From Agrostemma githago (taxonomy: Eukaryota; Streptophyta; Magnoliopsida; Caryophyllales; Caryophyllaceae), in assembly GCA_958450325.1 (NCBI GenBank), contig OY288256.1:47572953-47636952 (forward strand): a stretch of 64,000 nucleotides of DNA, written 5' to 3'. The notes beneath the pieces are model-generated. The model did not search any database, was not told the DNA's origin, and saw only the letters and a program-made list of their open reading frames with translations. The position numbers were made by a program, and so were the translations under genes. Shown here piece after piece: positions 43,792 to 55,359 of the stretch; within the stretch, counting starts at the first letter, position 1; each line of letters opens with the position of its first letter.

Positions 43792-45147
43792 ATGAGCCAC
43801 GATTTTCGAGCAAGCGTGAGGTTTGATCTAAACTCCACACACTCGGGAGCCGATATGAGCTACTCCTCTTCTTCTATGAACCAAACCTACTACATGATGA
43901 CTCCTAATTACTATCAAGCTTCTTGGGGGGGGGGGGGTCAAGACTCTAGTGGGTATGAACTTCAAGGTTATGAAAACCGCTACCAACAAGTGAACGATTA
44001 CCAATCCTACGATCATGGTGACTACTACTCGAGTTATCAATGTGAACCCACCATGTTCAATCAAGATTCACCTTATGGAAGCCAATACCCCCAAAACCCA
44101 CCATATTACCCTCCACCCCAACCACAATATGAACCCCATGACCCACAATATTACCAATCACCTCAACCTCACTAGCAACAATATGATGCCCCACCCCTTG
44201 GGCATCATCAAGATTATCAAGGAGCTTTACAAGATCCCAATGACTACAAATCGTCAAACTCGGAGTTGTATTTTTCGATTCTTCAAATGCAAAGGAGCAC
44301 ACAAGAAATGGCCATTCAAATGCAAAAGGAGCAAGATGAATTCATGGCCCGATTTCGAAGGGAAAACAAGGCGAGGGATGCTCGATTAAATGCAATAGCG
44401 GTTAAAACCGTAATGCTTTTATCCCGAACATCACAATTAGATGAAGGGTGCCCACTTGAGGAAGAGGAGCAACCTAACCATGAAGCCGCCGATGTAGTTC
44501 CCTTTGGAGGAGAAATTTGCTTTGAAGAACCTCAATCGTCTACCCAAAAAGAGACGAATGAGGATATGACCCTTGGTGAAGACAACATTGGTGAGGAATT
44601 GGAGGAGGATAGTGGGTTGGATGATTTGGTGGAGTTTGTGAAGTTGTTGGGTGAAATTGATGAACCCAAGTTGCCCGTGTGCGATAATATAGATAAGCAT
44701 CTAGAGCCCCTTGCTAGTGAACCAAGCAATGGTTTGGAAGAGATTGAAACCGCCGGTAGAAGTTTCTATTCTCTCCTCCATGATGATGTGGGGACAAATG
44801 ATGAAGATGGGGAACCACAACTTGAGGAAAGTGTGGGGGTGTGCAATGAGGAGATGAGGCCAAAGCCGTTTTTTGTGCCTCGTTTCTTGGAAATGAAGCT
44901 TGCTTGTGATTGGAGGCGATGCTTAGGGAGGAAGAGGTCGGTGAAGCTCGTACGATGGATAGACCCTGGAGACAACATGAATGATGACGTTGGGTCTTGG
45001 GATTCCTACTTCTTGCCTCCTCCATATTGGAGGCCGTGGAGGATAGCTAGGCTCGAGCGCTCCTTGGGCCGTCTCTATGATGTCGGTAGCTCCTCCATGC
45101 CCTTGAGGGATATGGTTGAAGAATGGAGTCCACCATCCTCGGTTTGA
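43792..45147 (+). pseudogene. Gag-like ORF of A with one in-frame stop
   Basis: ATG at 43792 (a GTG lies upstream at 43771). One TAG at 44173-44175 interrupts an otherwise open frame of about 450 codons. The first 130 residues are rich in Tyr, Gln and Pro (YYQASW, QNPPYYPPPQPQYEP). Next comes a coiled-coil candidate (ILQMQRSTQEMAIQMQKEQ..ARDARLNAI) and a long acidic region; the C-terminus has PPPYWRPWRIARLERSLG, comparable to PPTWKLLGVARLGHV in B. The middle resembles the segment after the zinc knuckle of Athila gag, but no capsid domain or knuckle is visible, so gag identity is an inference from position and composition. A run of 13 G at 43925-43937 is a likely slippage site. Confidence 0.6.
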
Positions 45148-45447
45148 CGGAGTTCCTAAAGAACCGTCATGTTGTATATTCCCTCTTCCTCTTCTTTAGA
45201 GTACTTGTGCTTGTATTTGTGATTTTTGTTTCTAGGACTCTTTTGTTTTGTGATATTCTTGTCATTTGGATTTTTAATGAGCGATGTGAGGGAGCGAATT
45301 TGATGTGTATATGAGCTTTGTTTGATAGGTGAAGTGAAGATGATTCCTAGAGAGGAATGACTATGATAGAGCTTGGATAGTATGCATGAGGATCGGGTTT
45401 TTGAAGCTTGGAGTGATCTTTTGGGATTGTGGAAGGTGAAGAAGACC

Positions 45448-45676
45448 CATCCCGACCGGGAAGAAGGCTTCCCGACCGGGAAGGGTGCGGAATCCCGACC
45501 GGGAAGGAGCCATCCCGATCGGGATCAGTGCACCAAAGTTCGAGCTCACTGGAGGTCCGTCCCGACCGGGATGAGGGCGTCCCGACCGGGACGAGTGAGA
45601 CATCCCGACCGGGATGGTCCCCTTCTCTCCCTTTGTGTTTCTTCTTCGACTTATGAGCCCAACCAACCATTATATA
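45448..45676 (+). promoter_or_regulatory. Internal palindrome array + TATA-like box (A)
   Basis: Seven or so dyads (ATCCCGACCGGGA type) from 45448 to 45615; TTATATACCCC at 45670, about 55 bp after the last dyad, matching the spacing in the LTRs. Confidence 0.6.
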
Positions 45677-46391
45677 CCCCCTCCCAACCTCCCTAACTTT
45701 CCTTGCTCATATCATATGACCCATGTACTTCATTTCCATACCTTCACCTCATTTCCTCCTCACTTTAGACCGATATTCACATCAAATCCTACCCCCTCGC
45801 ACCATTACTACCTCTACCATGCGGTTTTATCAAGCTTGAAGAAGGATGGCAACGGAGAAGACAAGCTACGTGCCTATAGCGATCATTGAAGGCGATGGAG
45901 TTCGTGAGTTGCTAGCATGTTGGTAAAGCAACTTTCTTTACTTTTCCGTATTTTGTTGCTTGTTGCCCTTTGTTTGCCCCTTTCGTCTTGAGTCATGGTG
46001 TCTTAGTGGCCTTCGAGGCCTCGATAGTGGTTCCTCCCGACTCCCGATGATGTGATTACGTCGAGAGTCAATCGATTAATCCAAATTTTACAAGTTTTTC
46101 ACCCATTTTTTTTTGTTGGATTTAGTCGGATTTAGGCGGAATCCGGGCTAGGTGACTTGATTACACCTAGCCCTCCCCTCCCATTTCCTTTTATTTCCTT
46201 CTTTTATTTCTTCCCCCATCCATATCTTTTTCTCGTCTCGGCCCATGGTGACTTGACTACACCCCGGCCGGAAACTTTCTACCCTTTTCTTCATCTTCTT
46301 TTTTGATTTTTAGCTTTGTTTTCATAGTTTCTTTTCTTTTTCTTTTGTCTCTCCGCACACTACGGTCGAGCTTGAGGACATTGCTCGGTTT

Positions 46392-46405
46392 AAGTGTGGG
46401 GGAGC
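46392..46405 (+). other. Internal polypurine tract of A
   Basis: AAGTGTGGGGGAGC after GAGGACATTGCTCGGTT. Here it is intact while the LTR-proximal tract of A has decayed (AAGTATAGGGGAGT, 48134-48147). Confidence 0.5.
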
Positions 46406-47489
46406 GATATTCTAGCATAGTTAGTCTTATTTTCTTAGTTTTTCGAAAAAAATCTTAAAAACCCCTAAAAATTTGAAAAATTTCACAAAAATCAAAAAGA
46501 TTTTCCTTTGTGTGTTTTCCTTTTTGTGTCGTTGTGTCGTGTATTTGTTGTATTGTGTGTGTTTTGCCTCCCTTTTCCTTATAGGTTGCTTAATCACCGT
46601 TAATTTTGGAAAGCTTTGAAGACATCCGGTAACATCTTCTATCCCTCTTTCCCTCTTTATTTCATGTGAAGATGGAGAAGGTTGTGTTGAGGTGTGCTCG
46701 GGTGGAGCTTGTAAATAGTTGTGGTTGATTTGGTGGCTTGTTTGGATGATCGGGGTGGTGTTCGTGTTGTCTATGTGTTCGTTGTGTTTTGTGTTTTTTT
46801 GTTGCTTTTGCTTCTTTTTCTTTCGTTCGTTTTCGTCGTGTCTTTGTTTTATGTTGTGTTGTGTGTCTTGTGCGTAAACCGTTTTCGAAAACCCGGTTTA
46901 GAGGCTAGTGTGTGAGTGCTTACTTTCCCTTCCTAGTAGTATAAATCGAGTCTTGGACTTTACTCTAGTAGAATGACCCTAAACCAATGATTTCGTTGGT
47001 CCTTTACCTTGAGTCCACCTAGCTTACTAGGGATTTACTACGGGAATTGCACTTTTGACCATTATGACCACCCACGGTGTGAAAAGGCCTTGGTTACCGA
47101 GTCTCGTCCCTTAGGTGACCGTGTTTAGGATCGTTTGATTAGTCCAAGTTTTCCCCCTTTTTTGTGGGTTTGGAGGGAAAGCGCGCTCCCCCCATTCCCC
47201 TACCTCCTCCGCATATCCATACAATAAATTGCAAATTGTTGATTTCTCTCTTTCTTGTTACACAAAGAAATGCCAAAAAAGCCAAATCATGCCAAAAAGG
47301 GCAAAGAAAAGAAAGAAAATGAAAGAAAGAAATAAATGAAGAAAAAGAAAAGGCACAAAAGCCAAAAAGAAAATAGAAAAGAGGAAAAAGATATAGCATG
47401 GCAACAAACAAAGAAATAAATGCAAAAGAAAGGAAAATGCCAAAAGAAAACCTGTCTCACAAAAAGAACCCCACAAAAATAAGCCTTTT

Positions 47490-47560
47490 ACCGACTATTA
47501 TCGTGAAGAGCCTACCAAAGGACCGAGTCCCTAGGAAGGATGATAGCGGTAATAGTCGGT
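47490..47560 (+). ncRNA. Conserved 71-bp hairpin block (A)
   Basis: Arms ACCGACTATTATCG and CGGTAATAGTCGGT; the single change from the perfect copy gives a G-U pair. Inner helix intact. Confidence 0.55.
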
Positions 47561-48133
47561 CTTCCCTCATTTTGCGATAATATCCACCTTTTTACTTGGA
47601 CTAGTTGGGCGGTTTCGGGCATGGGACGACCCTCTTGGCTCATCGCTAAAGGGGGCGGGGTCTCACTTACCTACAGTGTCGACTAACACCGTGGTTCATC
47701 CCTTTTCCACTCCGCCGATCGTCACGTAGTACGTTTTTAGAAAGTTAGGAGGAACCTAGGTAAGTTACCAACGTTTTTGTTGCTTTATCGTCATACTATT
47801 AGGGTTTAGTTCACCTTGGTTTGTATCGCTAGCTTGGGAACGTCGTCACTTGCCTCGAGTCCTAAACCGGTGTCTTTTCACCGCTTTGTTGAGGGAAGCA
47901 GTATTTGTTTTCTTTTGGGTGCAACCGATTATTTGTTTGTTTGTGTGCTTGTTTGTCTATGTGTTGTTGTGTCCGGTTGCATCCACAGTTTTGTCGCAAG
48001 ACCCCACTTGCCTTGCGGAGTATACTTTTCCTCTAAAGTGTACTCGCGTGAGTTGAAAGGGCGTAGGGTGCGCTAATACCCACTCGGCTAGTTTAGTAGT
48101 TAGTATGTGCTTACTCGAGGGCGAGTAAGGGTT

Positions 48134-48147
48134 AAGTATAGGGGAGT
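48134..48147 (+). other. 3' polypurine tract of A (mutated)
   Basis: AAGTATAGGGGAGT immediately before the 3' LTR; two G-to-A changes relative to its siblings. Confidence 0.7.
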
Positions 48148-49332
48148 TGATAAGTGTAGTTTGTAGTGCCTATTTTGTAGTGTTTGGGTCCCATTTTCCT
48201 CGTGGAATCGCTCCTTGGGAGCGGTTTATGGGCTACTTATGCTTCCTTTAGCTCGTTTCAGGTTCCCGAGACCGAATTGGAAGAGTTGGAGTGATTCCGA
48301 CTCTATACATACACTTTTTGGAGCCAACGAAGCTAAGGTACGATCACTCGATGCCTTGAAGTCGACCCCGAGACCTTGGGACCCAATCCCGAGCCTCCGA
48401 CGATCCCGAGTCCCGAGAATCAATGGGAAGCCCATGAGAACCAAGGAGGGACCAAAAAGTTCATATTGGAGGCCTACAAGACTCATCCCCGACGGGTATG
48501 GCCTCATCCTGTCCGGGATGAAGGAGCAATTGAAGGAGCTACTGTCTGTGGCTCATCCCGACTGGGAGCAGCTCTTCCCTGCCGGGAACGACCCCATCCC
48601 GACCGGGACCACCCCGTTTCGGTCGGGACGGGCCTGCTGCAGCTCCGCCTTGTTTTCTTTCTTGTCCTTTCCACTTGTAACCCTATATATACTCTTCCCT
48701 TGTTTTGTTAAGCTGATGTTAGACATTTCTCCTAAAACCCTAGACTACTTTAGGTTAGATTAGATTAGATTAGTGTAGATTAGTCGGTAATTAGTTGTTA
48801 ATCTTAGTTTAGTCTTGTATTAAGGGAATTCTTCAAGATCCATTCAAGCTTGACATCCTTGGGTGTTTGTTTTGGGTTCTTCTCATTAATGCAAGTTTCA
48901 ATCTTTCTTCTTCACTAGTTTGGTACAATCTTCTCTTCCTTTTTAATCTTTATCTTGTTTGTTCATCCAAGTTTGCATCTTTGTTCATTATATTGTTCTT
49001 AGTTCATTGTTATTACTAGTTCGTTTATGTATGTTTTGATGTTTGTGTTGATTCTTCTTGTTCTTGTGGTTTCTTGTATTAGATATGTTTGAGTAGATTC
49101 TTGCTAGGGTTAGTAGGGTGATTAGGGTGTTTTTTGGATGATTAAGGGATTGTTGGAGATGTTGGTGGAAGATTTGGGTTTCCTCTTGGTTTGATGCATA
49201 TCACATGTTTGTTGAAATGCTTGAATGACTAGTATGTGCATATGCTTGTTTTCCTTGCTTTTATCTTGTGGGTGATAGTTTGTTTGTGGGTTTGGTTCCC
49301 TCACTACGTAGCGAGAGCCCGGTGAGGACGAC
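48148..49332 (+). repeat. 3' LTR of A, first part
   Basis: Starts TGATAAGTGTAG, close match to the 5' LTR, interrupted after GTGAGGACGAC by element B. Array 48484-48625, TATA about 48683-48691. Continues at 56955-57409. Confidence 0.9.
49328..49332 (+). repeat. Target site duplication of element B (left)
   Basis: ACGAC, repeated at 56950-56954. Removing B and one copy restores the uninterrupted LTR order seen in the 5' LTR of A. Confidence 0.92.
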
Positions 49333-50943
49333 TGATAAGTGTGGTTTGTAGTGCCTATTTTGTAGGGTTTTGGTCCCATTTTCCTTGTAGAATCGCTCCT
49401 TAGGAGCGGTTTAGGGGCTTCTTATGCTTCCTTTAGTTTGTTTCAGGTTCCCGAGACCGATTTGGAAGAGTTGGTGCGATTCCGACTCTATACATGCACA
49501 TTTTTGAACCAACGAAGCTAAGGAACGATCACTCGATGCCTTGGAGTCGACCCCGAGTCCTTGGGACCCCATCCCGAGCCTTCGAGACCCGATCCCGAGT
49601 CCCGAGAATCGGTGAGAAGCCCATGGGAAGCAAGGAGGGACCAAAAAGTTCATATTGGAGGCCTACAAGGCTCATCCCGTTCGGGATGGCCTCATCCCGT
49701 CCGGGATGAAGGAGCAAAAAGAGAAGTTGCTATCTGTGGGCCATCCCGATCGGGAAGGTGGCATCCCGACCGGGACCGACCTCGTCCCGAGCGGGACCAC
49801 CCCGTCTCGGCCGGGACGGGCCACTGCTACTCCGCTTTGTTTCTTTTCTTCTCCCTTTCATTTGTAACCCTATATATACTCTTCCCTTGTTTTGTTAAGC
49901 TTATGCAGACATTAGAGACAAAACCCTAGATTAGATTAGCTTAGATTAGTGTAGATTAGTCCTTAGATTATCGTTAATCCTTGATTAATACTTGTAATTT
50001 GGGAATTCTTCAAGATCTCCATTCAAGCTTAACAAACTTGGATGTTTGTTTTGGGTTCTTCCATTTATGCAAGTTTCTTTCTTCCTTTCATCTCTAGTTT
50101 GGTATAATCTCTTTTCTCTTCTCTTAATCCTTGTTTTATCATTAAAGTTTGATCCTTTGTCCTTGTTATTGTTCATAGTTCATAGTACTTGTTAGTTTCT
50201 TCATGTTTGTTTTGATGTTTGTTTTGGTTCATTCTTATTAGTGTTAGTTTTAGATTAGATATGTTAGAGTAGTGTTCTTGCTAGGGTTAGTAGGGTGATT
50301 AGGGTGTTAATTGGGTGATTAAGGGATTGTTGGAGATGTTGGTGGAAGATCTGGGTTTCCTCTTGTATGATGCACATCACATGTTTGTTGAATTGCTTGA
50401 ATGACTAAGTATGTACGAATGCTTGTTTTCTTGCCTTTCTGCTGTGGGTATTAGTTTGTTTGTGGGTTCGGGTCCCTCACTAAGTTGCGAGAGCCCGGTG
50501 AGGACGACCCCTAGGTCGGTCTAAGTAGCGAGAGCCCGGATGCGACCTAGGCCTATAGCATGCTAGAACCCCGTTTGTGTTGTGTATCGCCGAGATGGGT
50601 TTTAGGTGGAACCTCTAGGTGAGTCTAAGTTGCGAGAGCCCGGACCAACCTAGATCACCCTACTACCTCCTTCACTCTAGTTCTTCCTTGACCATTGCGT
50701 TACCCCTTTGACCCCGACCTAATCCTAGCCCGTTTCCTTTGATAGTTTTCTTGCCTTAGACCTAGCTTAGTTCTTAGTCTCCCCCTCCTTAGAATAGCTC
50801 GTCTCGAACATAGTCCTAGACCGTAGCATACCTTAGTCCATCCTCCCGTCCCTATGGATTCGACCCGACTTACCCTAGCTACCCTAGTTAGGTTAGTTGG
50901 TTTTATCTGACGGTTGGGATTCACGACAAATCCCTACCCATCA
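49333..50943 (+). repeat. 5' LTR of B
   Basis: 1611 bp, TGATAAGTGTGG to CTACCCATCA. Array 49670-49818, TATA 49871-49879. Carries one more 20-bp palindrome unit than the 3' LTR. Confidence 0.92.
49670..49879 (+). promoter_or_regulatory. Palindrome array + TATA in B 5' LTR
   Basis: CATCCCGTTCGGGATG, CATCCCGTCCGGGATG, CATCCCGATCGGGA, CATCCCGACCGGGA, GTCCCGAGCGGGAC and CTCGGCCGGGAC in a row; TATATATAC about 53 bp after the last. The core varies but the dyad is kept. Confidence 0.65.
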
Positions 50944-50946
50944 AAT

Positions 50947-50964
50947 TGGCGCCGTTGCCGGGGA
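50947..50964 (+). other. Primer binding site of B
   Basis: TGGCGCCGTTGCCGGGGA, three bases after the LTR end; the usual Athila primer site. Confidence 0.88.
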
Positions 50965-51149
50965 CGGCGTAGTTTAGACTTTTGTTTGCTTAGTTTTGGA
51001 CTTTGTTCTTGATTTTTGTGTTCTCTTCTCCTTGTGCATCTCCGTTTTTCTTCTTGTGTGTTACTCTCCCTTCCTAGTGCCTCAAAAGCACTAGGATACT
51101 AACGTTTGCTCAAGTGCTTCTAGCTCATCCTAGGTACCAAAGCAACGTT

Positions 51150-52388
51150 ATGGACATGGTTCGTCCGAGCTACCATCAATCATCACGGGACAACTATGGG
51201 GCGAATTACCAAAACCCACAACTTTACCAACCATATCAACCTCATCAACAATCTTATGAACCCTCTTCTTATGGTTATCAAGAAAGTTGTCAAGGATCGT
51301 TCCAACATCCTAACAACTACCAAACACCCTCACATAACCCACAACCAAATATCCTTGAGACTTGTCAAATGTTGGCCCAAACACAAGGGAGCCAACATGA
51401 GATGATGATGTTATTGCAAAAGGGTCAACAATTGTTGTTGACTCAAATACAAGGGGTTAGGGAGGAGTTCAAGGCCCAAATAGAGGTGCAAGATGCTCGC
51501 ATCAATGCACTCATGGCTCATATCACGATGTCGGCCACTCGAGCTCCACAACATGTTGAGGAAGATTCATTTGGGCAAGGAGGTCGGGTACCTCCACAAG
51601 AAAGTCAACCCAACCTTGAAGCTACAAATGAAGAAGAGAGGGTCGAAGAGACCATTGTTGAGTGTTGCTTGGGCGGTGAAGATAGGGGAAGAGTAGAGGA
51701 AGTTGAGGCTTCAACGGCCCACAATGAGGAGGGAGTTGAGCATGATTATCAAGATAGCTCTTGGGGAGCCAATGTATTGGCTATAAAGTTGGATTTGTTT
51801 GATTTTCTTCGTGATGAACCGGGAGTTGACAATCCAAACCCAAGTAAAGAGATGACCCCTCATGACCATTTTGACAAGGTGAGTGAAAAGGAGCGCAATA
51901 CTTGGGAAAAAGAAGTAGATGCCTTGGAACTTGCTTTGTATGGGAATTTGGAGGATCCTAAAGCCTCCAATGAAGAAAGCTTGATGCCTTCTCCTCCTCT
52001 ACCGCACTCGATGCCTAGTCCTTTGTCTTGAGAGACGGTTGGTGAAGAGGATCCTTGTCGGGCGGTGGAAAAAAGTTCCACTCTCGACCCCGTAGAAGAA
52101 GCGACACCTCTAGGGTGTGATCTCCCATATCATGACACCGAGCACGACTCTAGACCACTATACCTACCGGATGGTCATAAGAATCGTAGCTATGTTGGTT
52201 CTGAAGACCCGGAAGATCACAAGAACCCCGAGCATATTGAAGACGATCGCTTCTTCCCTCCGACTTGGAAACTCTTGGGAGTGGCTAGGCTCGGCCATGT
52301 GAGCTTAATTGAGGATGTTGCTAGGGCATTTGACTTACTCCTTCGAGCTCTTGATGGCTATGGAGGCGTTGTTGGTGAGAGTAATTAG
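51150..52388 (+). pseudogene. Gag-like ORF of B with one in-frame stop
   Basis: First ATG at 51150 (a GTG start at 51114 would add 12 residues). One TGA at 52029-52031; the same frame continues to 52388, so about 412 codons with a single stop. N-terminus Tyr/Gln/Pro-rich (YQNPQLYQPYQPHQQSYEP), then a coiled-coil candidate (ETCQMLAQTQ to INALMAHI), an acidic middle and a C-terminal block PPTWKLLGVARLGHVS..DVARAFDLLLRALD shared with E0. No capsid, zinc knuckle or enzymatic domain. Placement right after the primer site supports a gag-like or gag-derived role. Because A and B both carry exactly one stop, at different sites, the ORF was probably intact until recently. Confidence 0.6.
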
Positions 52389-52670
52389 TGTAAATATCTT
52401 TTCCCTTTCTTTTGTGCTTGTATTTGTGTTTATGTTTGTATAGTTTGGTTTCTAGGGTTGTTAGTTTTCGTGAAATTCTTGTTTATTTGGATTTTTGATG
52501 AGCGATGTGAGGGAGGGAATTTGATGTTGTATTTGAGTTCATTGTGATTGGTGTGAAGGAAAGGTGATTCCTAGAGGAGAGTAGATAATGATAGAGCATG
52601 GATCGTGAGTTTGGAAGTCGGTTTTTGAAGCTTCAGTGAAGTTTTTGGGGTTTTGGAGGTCAAGAAGACC

Positions 52671-52919
52671 CATCCCGGGCGGGAAGGGAGCTTCCCGACC
52701 GGGAAGGGTGTGCCATCCCGACCGGGAAGAAGCCGTCCCGATCGGGATGGAGGTGCAAAAATTGGAGCTTTCTGGAGTGTCGTCCCGACCGGGACGAGGG
52801 CTTCTCGATCGGGACGGGTGTGTCATCCCGATCGGGACCTTCCATCCCGACCGGGATGGTCTCTTTTCTCCTCTTTTGGCCTCTTCTTTGACATTTGAGC
52901 CCACCCATCCATTGTATAC
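52671..52919 (+). promoter_or_regulatory. Internal palindrome array + TATA-like box (B)
   Basis: Eight or so dyads (TTCCCGACCGGGAAGG, GTCCCGATCGGGATGG and variants) from 52671 to 52858; TGTATACCCCC begins at 52914, about 56 bp later. Confidence 0.6.
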
Positions 52920-54715
52920 CCCCACCCAACCTCCCTACCCATCCTTGCTCATGTCATACGACCCTTACACTTCATTTACATACCCTCACCTCATTACTCT
53001 TCCCTTTCCACCGAGTTTCACATCGAATCCTACCCCCTCACACCATTACTACCTCTACCATGCGTTCTATCGAGAATGAAGCGGAAAAGTAATAATGAAG
53101 ACAAGCAAGTGCCTATATTGATCTACGAGACGATGGAGCGAGTGAGTTGCTATCCTATTGGTACGACAACTATCCTTTCTTTTCCGTCTTTTATTGCTTG
53201 TTTTCCTTTGTTTACTCCCCTTCCCCTTATATTTGTGTCATGGTGGCCTTCGAGGCCTTGGTATATGTTGCTCCCGACTCTCGATGATGTGATTACATCG
53301 ATAGTCATTTTCAAAATCCAAATTTTTCAAGTTTTTCACCCCTTTTTGTTGGATTTAGTCGGATTTAGGCGGAATCCGGGCTAGGTGACTTGATTACACC
53401 TAGCCCTCCCCTCCCATTTCCTTTTATTTCCTTCTTTTTATTTTCTTCCCCCCATCCATATCTTTTCTTGTCTCGGCCCATGGTGACTTGACTACACCCC
53501 GGCCGGATACCTTCTACCTTTTCTTCACTTTATTTTTGATTTTTAGTTTTATTTTCGTAGTTTCTTTTTCTTTCTTTTGTCTCTCCGCACCCTACGATCG
53601 AGCATGAGGACATGGCTCGATTTAAGTGTGGGGGAGCGATATTCTAGTATAGTTTAGTTTATTTTCTTAGTTTTTCCGAAAAAATCTTAAAAACCCTAAA
53701 AATTTGAAAAAATTTCACAAAAATAAAAAAGATTTTCTTTTTGTGTGTTTTTATTTCGTGTCATTGTGTCGTATATTTGTGTTGTTGTGCGTGTTTGCCT
53801 CCCTTCATCCTTATAGGTTGCTTAAATCGCCGTTAGCTTTGGAAAGCTTTGAAGAAATCCGGTAACATCTTCTATCCTTTTTTCCCTCTTTATTTCTTGT
53901 GAAGTATTGGAGAAGATTGTGATGAAGGTTGCTCGGGTGGAGCTTGCAAAGTTTGTGGTTGATTGGTGACTTGTGTGGAATATCGGGGTGGTGTTTGTTT
54001 TGTTCATGTGTTTATTTTGTTTTGTTTTGTTGTTTCTTGTCTCTTTTTCTTATTGTTTTCGTCATGTTTTTGTTTTGTGTTTTGTTTTGTGTCATGTGTG
54101 TAACCGTTTTCGAAAACCCGGTTTAGAGGCTAGTGTGCGAGTGTTTACTTTCCCTTCCTAGTTGTATAAATCGAGTCTTGGACTTTAGTCTAGTAGAATG
54201 ACCCTAAATCAACGATTTCGTTGGTCCTTTACCTTGAGTTCACCTAGCTTACTAGGGATTTACTACGGGATTTGCATTTTGACCATTATGACCACCCACG
54301 GTGTGAAAAGGCCTTGGTTACCGAGTCTCGTCCCCTAGGTGACCGTGTTTAGGTGTTTGATTAGTCCAAGTTCTCCACTTTTTATGGATTTGAAGGGAAG
54401 GACGCTCCCCGACTCACCCATTCACCTACCTCCTACACATTCCACACAAATAAAATGCAATTTGTTGATTTCTCTCTTTTTCAATTGTCAAAGAAGTGCC
54501 AAAAAAAGCCAAATCTTGCCAAAAAGAGCAAAGAAAAAAAAATGAAAGAAAGAAAAGAATGAAGAAAAAGAAAAGGCACAAAAGCCAAAAAGAAAATAGA
54601 AAAGAAGAAAAAGAAATGGCATGGTAACAAACAAAGCAAAAACGTTGAAAAGAAAGAAAATGCCAAAAAAAAAACCGTCTCACAAAAAAGAAATCCCCAC
54701 AAAAATAAGCCTTTT

Positions 54716-54786
54716 TCCGACTTTTGCCGTGAAGAGCCTACCAAAGGACCGAGTCCCTAGGAAGGATGATAGCGGCATTAGTCGGT
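54716..54786 (+). ncRNA. Conserved 71-bp hairpin block (B)
   Basis: Arms CCGACTTTTGCCG and CGGCATTAGTCGG. One A-T pair of the reference copy is replaced by G-C on both arms (compensatory); two central mismatches remain. Inner helix intact. Confidence 0.5.
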
Positions 54787-55345
54787 CTTCCCTCATTTTG
54801 CATGTTTTCCACCTTTTTACTTGGACTAGTTAGGCGGTCTTGGACACGGGACGACCCTCTTGGCTCACGCTAAAGGGGGCGGGGTCTCACTTACCTACAG
54901 TGTCGACTAACACCGTGGTTCTTCACTTTTCCACTACGCCGATCGTCCTGTAGTACGTTTTTAGAAAGTCACGCTAAAGTTACCAACGTTTTTGTTGCTT
55001 TATCGTCATACTATTAGGGTTTAGTTCACCTTAGTTTGTATTGCTAGCTTGGGAACGTTGTCACTTACCTCGAGTCCTAAATCGGTGCTTCATTCACCGC
55101 TTTTTGAGGGAAGCGGTATTTGTTTTCTTTTGGGTGCAACCGATTATGTGTTTGTTTGTGTGATCGTTTGTTTATGTGTTTTGTGTCCGGTTGCATCCAC
55201 AGTTTTGTCGCAAGACCCAACTTGCCTTGCGGAGTGCACTTGTCCTCTAAGTGCGCTCGCGTGAGTTGAAGGGGCGTAGGGTGCGCTAATACACGCTCGG
55301 ATAGTTTAGTAGTAGTATGTGCTTACTCGAGGGCGAGTAAAGGTT

Positions 55346-55359
55346 AAGTGTGGGGGAGT
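55346..55359 (+). other. 3' polypurine tract of B
   Basis: AAGTGTGGGGGAGT directly before the 3' LTR. Confidence 0.85.

Larger units (their letters stand above)
45148..48133 (+). other. 3' noncoding region of A
   Basis: Landmarks as in E0: internal array and TATA-like box (45448-45676), GGTGACTTGATTACACC pair (46149-46169, 46247-46264), internal polypurine tract (46392-46405), purine-rich tract (47275-47450), hairpin block (47490-47560). No conserved ORF. Confidence 0.75.
52389..55345 (+). other. 3' noncoding region of B
   Basis: Internal array and TATA-like box (52671-52919), GGTGACTTGATTACACC pair (53382-53402, 53481-53500), internal polypurine tract (53624-53637), purine-rich tract (54490-54680), hairpin block (54716-54786). 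No conserved ORF. Confidence 0.75.
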
